A DNA stretch of 64,000 bases. It comes from Cyanophora paradoxa. Taxonomy: Eukaryota; Glaucocystophyceae; Cyanophorales; Cyanophoraceae. A program made the translations under genes and the position numbers. The stretch is taken from contig QPMI01000427.1 of assembly GCA_004431415.1 (NCBI GenBank), positions 62,001-126,000 of the forward strand. Reading direction: 5' to 3'. The notes under the pieces are model-generated. The model saw only the letters and a list, made by a program, of their open reading frames with translations, was not told the DNA's origin and made no database searches. Positions 55,000 through 64,000 of the stretch are shown in pieces. The number at the start of each line of letters is the position of its first letter. Positions within the stretch are counted from its first letter, which is position 1.

Positions 55000-55535
55000 C
55001 AGGCAGGTTACCCGGGCCAGCATCACACCTCTCGCTGTATACAGATAGACATAAATTGTCTGGCAGACGTATATATATGCCAGGCGGCCAGTCAATAGCA
55101 CTCTGAATATTAATATGTATGTATATTTATGCGTAGTTGGGCACGTATACGTATTTAGTTAGCAGTCGTACGCAATATACGTTTCACTGAGCTCGAGTGC
55201 GGCTCGGGCGCGAGATCTTGACCGGCCCAGTACTCAGTGACTCTAGCGAGTGGCTCTGGGCCTCGTGTGGTTTATCTATCGCAAGATCTACCCAAGTTTA
55301 CGTATACACCTCAGGCAGCGAGAATTCAAATGTGACGTGATCGAGTCGCCGTCAGCCCGGCGGCCAGAGATCTATAGCGCGAGTGCTAGCGCCGGGCACG
55401 GGCCCGAGTGCTACGCGAGCACCTATATGTACACTGCGATCCCGATCACGTGCGTATGTGCATGCTGTACTGTGGCGTACGTGCACATACAGCTGCAGTG
55501 GCCCGGTGGCCGTGGCTACGGGCTCGAGCTCGTGA
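55000..55535. other. Non-coding segment downstream of the recombinase frame
   Basis: Between the recombinase stop and repeat B1. AT-richer, with TATATATA near 55070 and stacked palindromes (GTATAC, TACGTA). No gene seen. Confidence 0.6.
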
Positions 55536-56645
55536 TCACAGGCGCGGGGCGCCGGCGCTGGCGGCGCGGCCGGCGCCGAGAGGTAAGGTCAGCCCGGCGC
55601 CGGCCGTCATGTAGGCACTGCCCCGGCCGGAGAGGACCACTGCGGCATCGACATACTGCTCGGCGGTGGTGCTGCGGTGGGACCAGCCGCCAAGGACACG
55701 GAGCTCGCGCGTCGTGGCGCCGCCAAGGGCTGCCAGGGTGGCACCCGTGCGGCGGAGTGTGTGGGACGTCCAGCTGCCCTGAGCGCCTGAGGCGGCCGCC
55801 ACCTCCTTAATGAGCCCGTTGATGTAATCATACGTCACGGGGAGGCCGTCCGCGCCGCGAAAGAGGAGGTCGGTGGACAACCGGACCGCGGGCGGGAATC
55901 GTGCCAGATAGGCCCGGACGGCGGGGGCGAAGTCCCACAGGCGGCTGCGGGGCTGCCCGGGGGGCCGCGGTGGCGGGTCCAGGACGCGCACGACACGTGC
56001 CGGCTTCAAGGCGCCAGGGTTGGTCTTCTCCCACGGGAAGGAGAAATCGAAACCCGGGGTGCCGATGAGCGCGACGACGTCGCAGTGGCGGAGGTGGAGG
56101 ACCTGCTCGCTCCGAAGCAGGCAGGCGATGCCGATCAATACCATCGCCACGTCGGCTAGGGCCGCTGCCACTGGCTTCGACGCCAGGGCGGGAGACCGCA
56201 GCCAGGCATCGAGCATCGACGACTCGAGGGGGGTAGCCTGCTGCGTCGTCTGCGGGTTCCGCTGCGCGGCCCCACGCAGGAAGAGGCGGGTCGTGGAGGG
56301 GGGCGGGGGCTCCAGGCCCCGTGCCGCCAGCTGCCAACGAATGCCCGAGAGGATCTTGGCAAGGTACGCTGCCTTCTTGCCCTCACTCTCCAGGTGGGCG
56401 GCAAAGGCAAGGAGCGAGTCCGACTCAACAGGGTCGAGCTCGCCCCCGCAGAAGGCCAGGTACCAGCCCCACCAGACGTCGTACTTGGCACGGGTTGTGC
56501 CCTGGATGGAGGCCGCCTGGGTCGCCCGGGCACTCGCCAGCAGCGAACGGACGCGCTGTGAGGGGGGCGGCCGTGGCGGGGGCGCGCTCAGCTCCGGCCG
56601 TGCGGCGTGAGCCGTGCGGGCACCGGCTGCACCGCCGGCGCCCAC
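55536..56645 (-). CDS. Tyrosine recombinase of the retrotransposon
   Basis: 369 codons. Catalyses site-specific integration of the element's circular DNA. An N-terminal core-binding part (YDVWWGWYLAFCGGELDPVE) is followed by a catalytic domain with Arg I in CLLRSEQVLHLRHCDV, the H-x-x-R box in SWTSHTLRRTGATLA, Trp in VLGGWSHRSTT and the nucleophile Tyr in AEQYVDA: the R-HxxR-W-Y set. Its 5' end overlaps the preceding RT frame by 58 bp in a different frame, as is common in DIRS elements; the true start could be an internal Met or depend on recoding. Confidence 0.92.
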   Translation of the reverse strand: MGAGGAAGARTAHAARPELSAPPPRPPPSQRVRSLLASARATQAASIQGTTRAKYDVWWGWYLAFCGGELDPVESDSLLAFAAHLESEGKKAAYLAKILSGIRWQLAARGLEPPPPSTTRLFLRGAAQRNPQTTQQATPLESSMLDAWLRSPALASKPVAAALADVAMVLIGIACLLRSEQVLHLRHCDVVALIGTPGFDFSFPWEKTNPGALKPARVVRVLDPPPRPPGQPRSRLWDFAPAVRAYLARFPPAVRLSTDLLFRGADGLPVTYDYINGLIKEVAAASGAQGSWTSHTLRRTGATLAALGGATTRELRVLGGWSHRSTTAEQYVDAAVVLSGRGSAYMTAGAGLTLPLGAGRAASAGAPRL

Positions 56646-59237
56646 GGGTCGAGCTCGAGGCTGCGGGACGGGAGCGCTGCTGGCTGGCGCCCCAGTTGGG
56701 GCAGCAACTGCGCCAACGGTGGAGCCTGGGTCCGCACGCCCGGCGCTGGCAGTCCCAGGGTTGCGTCCTGGGCTGGCGATGGTCCGGAGACCGGTCGGCG
56801 GCGGCGATGGCGCGGGCGCCGGGAGGGCTGCGTGGTAGTAGCTGCCGGGGCCGTAGGGCCAGTAGCCGCCGACGGGGATGGGTGGGGGGGCGAAGTGCGG
56901 GGCGAAGAAGCGCCCTGCGGCCGGCCCAGCACCCAGTCAGCGTCGCTCGCGACGCAGAGGTACAGGGGCCACGGGGAGGCTCCTAGCCCGACCCCACCGG
57001 CCCCCCCGGTGCCCTCCGCAAAGAACAAGTCCCGCGGAAGGCGCCACTCTGCAGGGAGCGCCTGCAGGAACCAGCCTCGCTGGGACGCTGCAAGCTGCAG
57101 CGCCAGCCAGGAGGACGTGCCGGGCAGGTACGGGACCAACCAGGCAGAGCCGCTGCCATGCGTGCAGAGCCAGGCGAGGAACTCGGAGCGCAGCCGTGCA
57201 TCGACGGTGTACAGCGCAGGGGTGCGTGCGGATCCGTCAAACGGGGCGTCGTGCCGCGATGCCACGTGTACGTGCGGCCAGGTGGTCCCACCGCACCAGT
57301 GGCGAATGCGCCGCGCGAGGCCCCAGTGCAGCGTGGGTCGGCGAGTGCGTGAGCCGGCGTCCGCAAGGACGTTGCGTCGGCCGGCGATATGCAGCACATC
57401 CAGCGTGACGCCCGCTTGAGCACAAAGGCCGAAAAGGCGCAACGCGAGGTCCATCATTCCTTCCGACAGGCTTCCGCGAACCGCGGCTGCCACAGCCGAG
57501 GAATTATCGCAGCGCACGAGGATGTGCGAGCCGCGGACGAGGGGAAAGAGCTCGGCGGCGGCAATCACGACGGCCCTCAGTTCGCGCCAGCTGTTATCTT
57601 CGCCCCGGATGTCCTCTGGCCACGTGCCAAAGATCGAGCGGCAGGGGGCGGCGTCCAGCGAATCGGGGGACGCGCAGGGGCGCGCATCGAGCGCCGCGCA
57701 GTAACCCAGACCGGACGCATCGGTGAACAAGCGATACGCCTGTTCGGGTCGCCAAAGGGGCGCCGGGGGGGCAAGCGGCAGGTACTCTGCCAGCCAGCGG
57801 ATTGCACGGCGGGCCAGAGCATTCAGCGGGACGACTGCCGCGCTGCCGGACCCAAGGGTCTCCGCCTGAGCGACCGCGTTCGTGAGCGGGCGAGCCACGA
57901 GCCGTGCACCCACTACGGCATGCCGGGCTGCATTCAGCGAGCCTGCAATACTCTGCAGGGTTCGCGCGGGGGCCGACGCCTTGCCCACGAGAGGCACAAG
58001 CACGCCGAGGAGCTTATCGAGCTTCTTGGGTGGGAGGAAGCACTCGCCGCGCCCGACGTCAATGCCGAGACCGAGGTAAATGAGCAGCCGGGTCGGCGCA
58101 TCGACGTGTCCTTTATCCGAAAAGGTGAGGCGCAGGAGTGGGGCGAGCCACCGAAGGTGTTCGGACACCAGAAGCGCCTCCTCTAACGAGCGGCAGATGA
58201 AGAGGCCGTCGTCGAGGTACGTGCCCAGGAGGACCTTCAAGGCAGCCCAATACTTGGCGAAAGCCCGCATCACTTTCGTGAACACGTAACACGCGAGCGC
58301 GACGCCGAAGGGCAAGGCGTTGTAACGGAAAACGCGCGTGATGCCATTCAGGAAGGTCCAAGCAAAGACCAGCACGATGGCCGTGATGCGCGCCAGGGCA
58401 ATGTGGTAATATCCCTTGCGCAGATCGTACGCGAGGAGGTACAGATCGAGGCCTCGGAGGCTCCGAATGATGGCTAGGACGTCATCAAGCGTTTGATACC
58501 GAAAACGGCGGAGGTGAATGAACTCGTTGATGCGCCGGGCATCGAGGCACCGACGGAAGCGATCCGCCCCCTTCTTGGGAACCGCGTGCAGCGCCGAGTA
58601 ATGCGCGGGCGGCGGCCACATGGGGGGGTGTATTTCGTCAATCACCCCGATGGACTCGTCCTCGAGGACGTCCCGGTCAATGAATTCGCGTGCACTGGCA
58701 CCGTCGACCTCAATGAAACACGAGGGGCGGTTGCGCTCGCAGAAAGGGGGAATGTCCTCCGGTGTTGCCGCGTTGGCTGGGTCCCAACGGGCGGTTGCCG
58801 GGGTGCCGGGGCGGAGCAGCGGAATTTTGAAGCCTTGTTCCAGCCAAAGCATCACGCGTGCCGGCACCTCGATGCCTGCTGCCCGGAAGCGGCGGCGCCA
58901 CTCGGGGGCCGCCTCGCGCAGCTGCCCCGCCCTAAACGCGGCTTTGTGACGTGCAAAATCGTATGGGGGCTGGGGCCCATGTGCCTTAACAAGTGTCCGC
59001 AGGCGATCTAGCTCCGGGCCCCCGTCTGTCGGTGCACGCGGGCAGCGCTGTGGGGCTGCATGAGGGGAGAGGCTGATGAGGTCTACAAGGGGGAAACAAT
59101 ACTGCAGCTCGACGGCCCTGCCCGCCTCTAAGCGAGACAGCAGGAAAGTCGGCGGCGCGAGGCGAGGGCGTGTCGCCGGGGGTAGTGACAAGCCCGGCCG
59201 TCGGGACCGCGGGGCCAAGGCAGGGGAAATGCTAGAA
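56588..59237 (-). CDS. Reverse transcriptase-RNase H of the retrotransposon
   Basis: The C-terminal part of a 2004-codon open frame. RT blocks: HAVPKKGADRFRRCLDAR, YLLAYDLRKGYYHI (first Asp), NALPFGVALACYVFTKVM and GTYLDDGLFIC (YLDD, about 58218-58199). The RNase H domain follows with LFTDASGLGY (Asp), WRELRAVV (Glu), ILVRCDNSSAV (Asp) and GRRNVLADAGSR (Asp). The polymerase resembles the Ty3/Gypsy-related RT of DIRS elements. It shares one uninterrupted frame with the Gag region upstream, but the stretch 59830-59240 is Ser/Arg/Pro low complexity in this frame. RT translation may therefore start separately downstream of Gag; the start is uncertain. Confidence 0.92.
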
Positions 59238-62200
59238 CTACTCGTAGTAGCTCTGGCCTCCGTAATCCTGCTGGCCGCCGCCGTACCCGTGCACGTGGCC
59301 GCCCCGCTGGGCATGGCCCCCGTGGCCGGCGCCACCCTGGCCACCTCCCCGACCGCGCCCCCCTCGGCCTCCGCCGCCGCCGCCACGGCCGCCGTACTGC
59401 CCCGGGGCAGAGCCCTGCTGGGGGCCGAAGTACGGGGCCGGGGGGGGCGGTGCGAAGGGCTGGGCGAACGAGAACGGCTGCGGCGGCGGGCCGAGCATGG
59501 GGGCGAACTGTTGGGGGCCACCGAGGGGGACGAACTGCTGCCGGAGCTGGCCCTGGCTGAAGAGTGCCTGGGAGACCACCCGCTCAATGGCGGCGGTAGT
59601 GGCAGCACCGACACCCCGCTGGCGCTGGCGCTTGGTGGGGAACGGGAACTGGTCCTCCTGCCCCGGCGCCGGTCTTGGGACGGTGGCAGGGGGGGCCGAC
59701 TCGGGGGCCGTGGCGGAGGCCACGCCTGTGGAGCCGCCGGCCGCTGCCAGCACGCGCTTGTACTCGCCCCCCAGGGTGCCTGCCATGCGGGGGCCGGGGT
59801 TGGTTCACGCGGCCAGAGGGGGGGGGGCGTGCGTCCGCTATAGCTAGCTATAGCGTGCTCGCCCGCAGGGCGGAGTTGCCTACCCCACTCCTCCGGCGCC
59901 GCGCCAGGGGCGTGCGGTTTGAACTCGAGGTTCAGCGTGGTTGTGCCAGCGGTCGCCATGGCGCCCTCAACCCTCACGGCATCCTTGCTCGCAAGGAACT
60001 CCATGGATGCGGCGGCCAGGGGGCCATTGGTGGCGCCGTCCTTCGTGAGGTATACGAAATCGTGCATTGCCGGTGCGGGGCGCATCACGGCCGTGAGGAC
60101 ACGGCTGAAGCTTGCCGCCGCGCCGATCATGCCGGCGGTGTTCGAGGCGGGGAAGCAGGTGCCCTTTTTGGTGTTCGCCGCTGTGGCGTCGGTCACCAGG
60201 GCCTTCATGCCGGACGTGGCATCAATCTCAATCGGGCGGCGCTGCAGCTCCGCGGCCCGCGAGTGCGTGGCCGCGAGATGATAGCACTGCTGTGCCTGGC
60301 TCAACGTGACGTGCTGAATCAGCTGCGTCCGGAAATCCTCCAGGTGCGCCCGCGTAACAAACTCTGGCGGCGCCGGCTGGGCAGGCCGCTCCTGCTGATC
60401 GTGCCGCAGGAGCTGAATGCCGGGCTCGTGGCGGGCCTCGCGCTCGCGCAGGGCGACATCGGCAGCCGCCAGCACGTCCAGCCCCTTGGCCAGCAGCAGC
60501 TCAGCGCTGGCCAACGCTCCGTTGGACAAGTCGAACGCGACTGAGTGGCCGATGAACGAGCCGTAGATCTGAGCCTGGCGGGCCAGATCGATCCGCTCCT
60601 CCGCCGAAGCGTCGGTCAGCTGGCTGAAATCGCCGAGGAGGCCGTTGCAGGCGGCCCGATCGAGATAGATCGAACCTGCCTTGAGCTGCGGCACGGTGCC
60701 GCTGCCCTGAAGGCCGAAACCGGAGCCAGCGAGGAAGTGACGCGGACCGCCCATGCGCCATGGCTGGCGCTTGATGTTCTCATGAACACCACCATGTGCC
60801 GCGCCGATGAGCTTGGCGAAAGCGGGGTCCGTCTTCGCCGCAGCGTAGAGCTCGTGCTGCTGCGCCTGGGCGTGCCCCGCGGCGGGGGCCGCCGCTGGGC
60901 CGCCGGCGCCGCCCGCACCCTCAAACTCATCGACCTCGTACATGTCCTCATCCGAGGGAGGCGGAGCCTGAACGGGCGAGGGTGGGCGGTCGGCCGAGGC
61001 GCGGGCTAACCGCGGTAAGCCAGGCGGGTGTGGCAAGCGTACCCCGGGGCCCTGGCTGGGGAAGATGGGGGGGTCCCGCCGGAACTGCAGGGGGGCCTGC
61101 CCCGTGGGATCTGGCTGAGAAATCGTCATTGGCGCTGTCGCGACCGGTGGCGGTCGCTTGACATGGGCCACCGGGCCTACCTGCATGCGAGCACGCATCG
61201 CGGCCGCCGAGGCCCGAGCCTCTCGCATCGCGTTGCCGAGGCCACTCTCGACTGCACCGAGTCGAGGCTCCGGCTGCGGAAGCGGCGATGGGGCCTCAGC
61301 TGTCTGCCCCAGGGGAGGGGCGCAGCGGGGAATGCCTACCCCGCGAACCAGCCTGGTGCCGGAGCTGGCACCAGTGGCCCGGGCCGCGAAGCTAGAGCGG
61401 CCGAGGCCGGGCGCCGCAAGGCCCCCTGGGCCCGGGGCCAGCCGTGCCGAAGCGGCTCCGGAAATCGAGGGTCGGATGCGCGGGGCCATCCGCATCGGCG
61501 GCACCTGCTGCTGCTGCATATGCTGCTGCAGCTGCAACTGCTCCTGCGGGCCCTCGGCGCCCTGGCCGGAGCCAGTGCCCGAGCTAGCCGCCCGGGGGAA
61601 AGACGCCGGCGCCGCCTCGTGCAGCTCCTCGCCCAGAATCGCGGCCGCACGTGAAACCTCGAAGAGCAGGGTCATGTCGCCCCGCACCCCTCCGCTCACA
61701 TCCGAATAGCTGCCGTTGGCCGCCATCAGAGCCGACGGAGAGAAAGCCAGCATATCCGCCGGCGTCACCACGCGGCCGCGGGCGAGTGTCTCCCGCGCAG
61801 CAAGGCCGAGGGGGGTCGTCGCGAAAGCGTAGAGGCTCTCCAGGGCGAGCTGGATATTGGCGTCGCTCAGACGCTCGCTGGCGAGCTGCTGGGCGCCGAC
61901 GCCGGCGGCGTTCTGCGCGGCCCCGATGAGGAGCTCGAGAAACGCGCTCTCCACCGTCGTGTAATGCGGGGGCAGAATCTGCCACAGGTCGAAGAGAGAC
62001 CGGACCCCGGCTGGGCGGGACTCCGCTGGCAGGAGTGCCAGGCCGAACCACTGTGTAACGCCCCGTAGGACGTTCACGACCGCCGTCGACGTCGGCTCGT
62101 CCCTGGCGACGTCCGCCAGCTGGGCGAGCCGGTGCACGGTCTGCTGCTGGCCGGGACCGCCGGCCGCCGGCGCCGGGCCGACTAGCACGCGGTAGTCCGT

Positions 62201-62602
62201 GCCGCAGGGGCTCAGCTCGCCGAACTCGAACTCGAACGTAATCTGCTCCGCGCCGTGCCGGAGCGTGCCGGCGCGCGCGCCGGTCTTCCATGTGTACGTG
62301 TGGACGGCGCCGGCCTCACTGCAGCCGACGAGCACGCAGTCAACGCCCTCGGGCAGCTTGCTCAGTGCGTTGGGCTCTTCATCGGCGCGCAGGCCGGTCG
62401 CGATCTGGCGAGGGCGGGCCGTCGCGTTCGCTCTTGAAAAAGGTTGCAAAACGAATAGAAGCACCTGATACAGGAGCTTGGCCGATACCGGCAGCTCAGG
62501 GTTCTCGGCTGTAACAGTGCCAAGTTCCTCTCTACGGTTCTCGCCGAACCACGCGACGACGTCGCCCTCTGCGACCGGCCAGAACAGTAAGGATCCTGTC
62601 AT
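59238..62602 (-). CDS. Gag-like protein of the retrotransposon
   Basis: The frame starts with Met at 62602 (MTGSLLFWPVAEGDVVAWFG) and runs through a long helical, Ala/Gln-rich region (LYAFATTPLGLAARETLARG, SQAQQCYHLAATHSRAAEL). The likely C-terminus lies in another frame, 59786-59238: GTLGGEYKRVLAAAGG, Gln/Pro-rich FVPLGGPQQFAPMLG, then an RGG-box (GQYGGRGGGGGGRGG) ending QSYYE and a stop. A short intron between LRPAG (GCGAGC donor, about 59868) and CATGGCAG (about 59784) would join them. DIRS Gag proteins are poorly conserved, so the call rests on position and composition. Confidence 0.65.
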
Positions 62603-63166
62603 ATGCGTGAGGATGTATGTGCGTGCAGCTCGTCTTGCTCTAGCCCACGTGAGCTACTACTCCGGAAGTGCGGCGCCGGGCACAGCCACGCGGCGGGGCG
62701 CCGAGCGAGCTCAGGCGTGCGAGTGTGGGATGCTACGTGCCACACGATAATGTACTACGAGATTCAGACAAGACCACTACGGAGAGCTACCTGTGTACGC
62801 TAACTACGCCGGGCACCAGCCACGCGGCGAGCGCCGAGTATTCTCAGGCGCTGTGACTCTAATGTGGTATGGGAGCTACCTATGAAGCTATGAAGAAGGT
62901 TTATGGGAAGGGATGGTTGCCTAACTAGGCGCCTATGGAACGCTTGTACGGAAAGGCTGCAGCTGGCTGGCGCTAACTAGCTGCGCCAGTCAGCAGTGCG
63001 CGGCGCTGAGCGCAGGCGAGGCGCGGGAGCTGGATTGCCAAAGGCGGCCCCGCGCGCCCCCAACCGCACGCTCTTGCGATCACGCACCGTCGACAGGCCA
63101 GTGGAACGCCATTCGTTCACCCGACTCCCACTAGCTACGTCTGTGATGCTGGCGATGGCTGCAGCT
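62603..63166. other. Leader between repeat A1 and Gag
   Basis: About 560 bp upstream of the Gag frame on the minus strand. No exon recognised. It presumably contains the element's promoter. Confidence 0.5.
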
Positions 63167-63315
63167 CCGCGAAGCTGCAACTAACGCGAAGCCGAAAAGA
63201 AAGTGGGGGTACTGTGGGCGGCCGTGCGCAGGCTGTACCCCGGAGGTAAGGGCGCGGCCCCGGCAGCGCGCTCCGGCGGAGAGAAACTGATCACGCCTTG
63301 CAGCGTAATCTATTA
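63167..63315 (-). repeat. Split direct repeat A1 (149 bp), 5' terminus
   Basis: Matches 54278-54426. It ends TCTATTA, next to host sequence GCATTAATTTGGGG. Confidence 0.93.
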
Positions 63316-64000
63316 GCATTAATTTGGGGGCGCATTAATATCGAAGCGCTAAGCCGGTAGGGCTCCGGCCCGGGTCCTAAAACCGGGACCCGCGACCCGC
63401 GGGTCGGGTCGACCCCCTGACCCGTGACCCACGGGTCCGACCCGGGTCGCTGGGGGGGGTACCGGTTGCGCCGAAAAACCGCTACAAAAACACGTGTTCG
63501 CTTCCGACTGAGACATTTCTGTCAGCGGCGCCCCGAACTCGGTCGGCAGCCAGTTGAGCGGCGCGGTCTTAGTCTTGTGGTTGCTCGGTAAGCTCCATAG
63601 CTATCGTGTGCATCATCCTCGTCGGCCCCCGTACTTTCTCTGGCGCAGCTCCGGTCGACGGCGTTTTGTGTGCCAGGTGCGACGCAGCCTTCGTCCTCCT
63701 GAATCACTGGATTGATGTGAGGGCTATAGCTAATGGCGTGCGCTCTTCGCCTCCCGCTGCGCGTTCCCGTGCAGGTCGACGCGTACGTCGCGCAGCGGCC
63801 GCGCCGCTGATCATGATCGGACCGCTAGGGCGGCTAGAACATGCATGCAACGTTGGAGCATTGCCGCAGGATGCTCTTCCATGTGTCCAGCGAAGGGCGG
63901 CTCTCCATTGCCGGCCGCCGAGCGAAGGTGCGGCGCCGGTGGCCGCGCCCCGCGGGAGTCTTGCCACGTGCGCCCTCCCTGTTGACTCTACGCTCTTTGT
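63316..64000. other. Terminal region, possible start of another hAT-like element
   Basis: From 63358 TAGGGCTCCGGCCCGGGTCC opens a palindrome-rich GGGTC/GACCC stretch to about 63470, similar in form to hAT termini. The other end, if any, lies beyond the window. A minus-strand frame at 63522-63707 has no recognised homology. Confidence 0.3.

Larger units (their letters stand above)
53266..63315 (-). mobile_element. Tyrosine-recombinase retrotransposon (DIRS order, Ngaro/PAT-like), apparently complete
   Basis: A 10.05 kb element read on the minus strand. The order is repeat of 149 bp (63315-63167), coding region, repeat of 573 bp (54999-54427) joined directly to a second 149 bp copy (54426-54278), 439 bp spacer, second 573 bp copy (53838-53266). 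This A1-ORFs-B1-A2-B2 split direct repeat layout is the hallmark of PAT/Ngaro-type DIRS elements, which integrate through a tyrosine recombinase and not an integrase. No difference was seen between repeat copies and both main frames are open, so it is probably young and possibly active. Confidence 0.93.

Overview
The window is nuclear DNA from a GC-rich microbial eukaryote, most likely a flagellated alga such as a haptophyte or pelagophyte (inference). Genes are broken into many short exons. Intron 5' ends are often GC instead of GT (AG|GCCCGCC, AG|GCGAG, and also GTGCG), 3' ends are CAG, and many introns are C/pyrimidine-rich. Long uninterrupted frames on both strands in the first 10 kb come from base composition. 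The genes were recognised by joining exons across frames.

Layout. 1-3227 (+) is an ARID plus PHD-finger chromatin-type gene. 3763-10430 (+) is the 5' two thirds of a senataxin/Sen1-type helicase gene. Just before helicase motif II it runs, in frame, into the 3' exons of a Bles03/DUF1917 (C11orf68) gene ending at 11133. That junction is the left edge of a 5.46 kb segmental duplication: 10428-15886 matches 17740-23247. The second copy belongs to a longer Bles03 gene (15949-18420) whose 5' part holds a GC-rich minisatellite. Both copies also carry a minus-strand gene of unknown function and leucine-rich-repeat-like exons. 24382-29987 (-) encodes small secreted Cys modules, with a 1.65 kb unit present three times. 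30121-36789 (-) is a degraded LINE with a perfect 16 bp target duplication and an inverted copy of its flank at the 5' end. 37128-40223 (-) is a coiled-coil gene resembling QRICH2/DUF4795, and 40643-43060 (+) is a diacylglycerol kinase gene. 44332-50880 (+) encodes a signal peptide followed by about ten Cys-rich modules in phase-consistent exons. 52479-53015 is a hAT-like non-autonomous element. 53266-63315 (-) is an apparently complete tyrosine-recombinase retrotransposon (DIRS order, Ngaro/PAT-like) with split direct repeats and intact Gag/RT/RNase H and recombinase frames.

The most unusual signal concerns how near-identical copies differ. In three independent duplicate sets (the 5.46 kb pair, the 1.65 kb array, and a detached Cys-module fragment), most short length differences are 6 bp insertions of one form: a triplet N3 has become N3, its reverse complement, N3 again. 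This creates a palindromic hexamer (GAATTC, CAATTG, CTGCAG, CGATCG, CTCGAG, GTATAC, AGGCCT and others). Fifteen perfect cases were aligned by eye. Because the insertions are 6 bp they preserve reading frame. The window is also visibly full of short stacked palindromes, so this looks like a recurrent mutational process of this genome.
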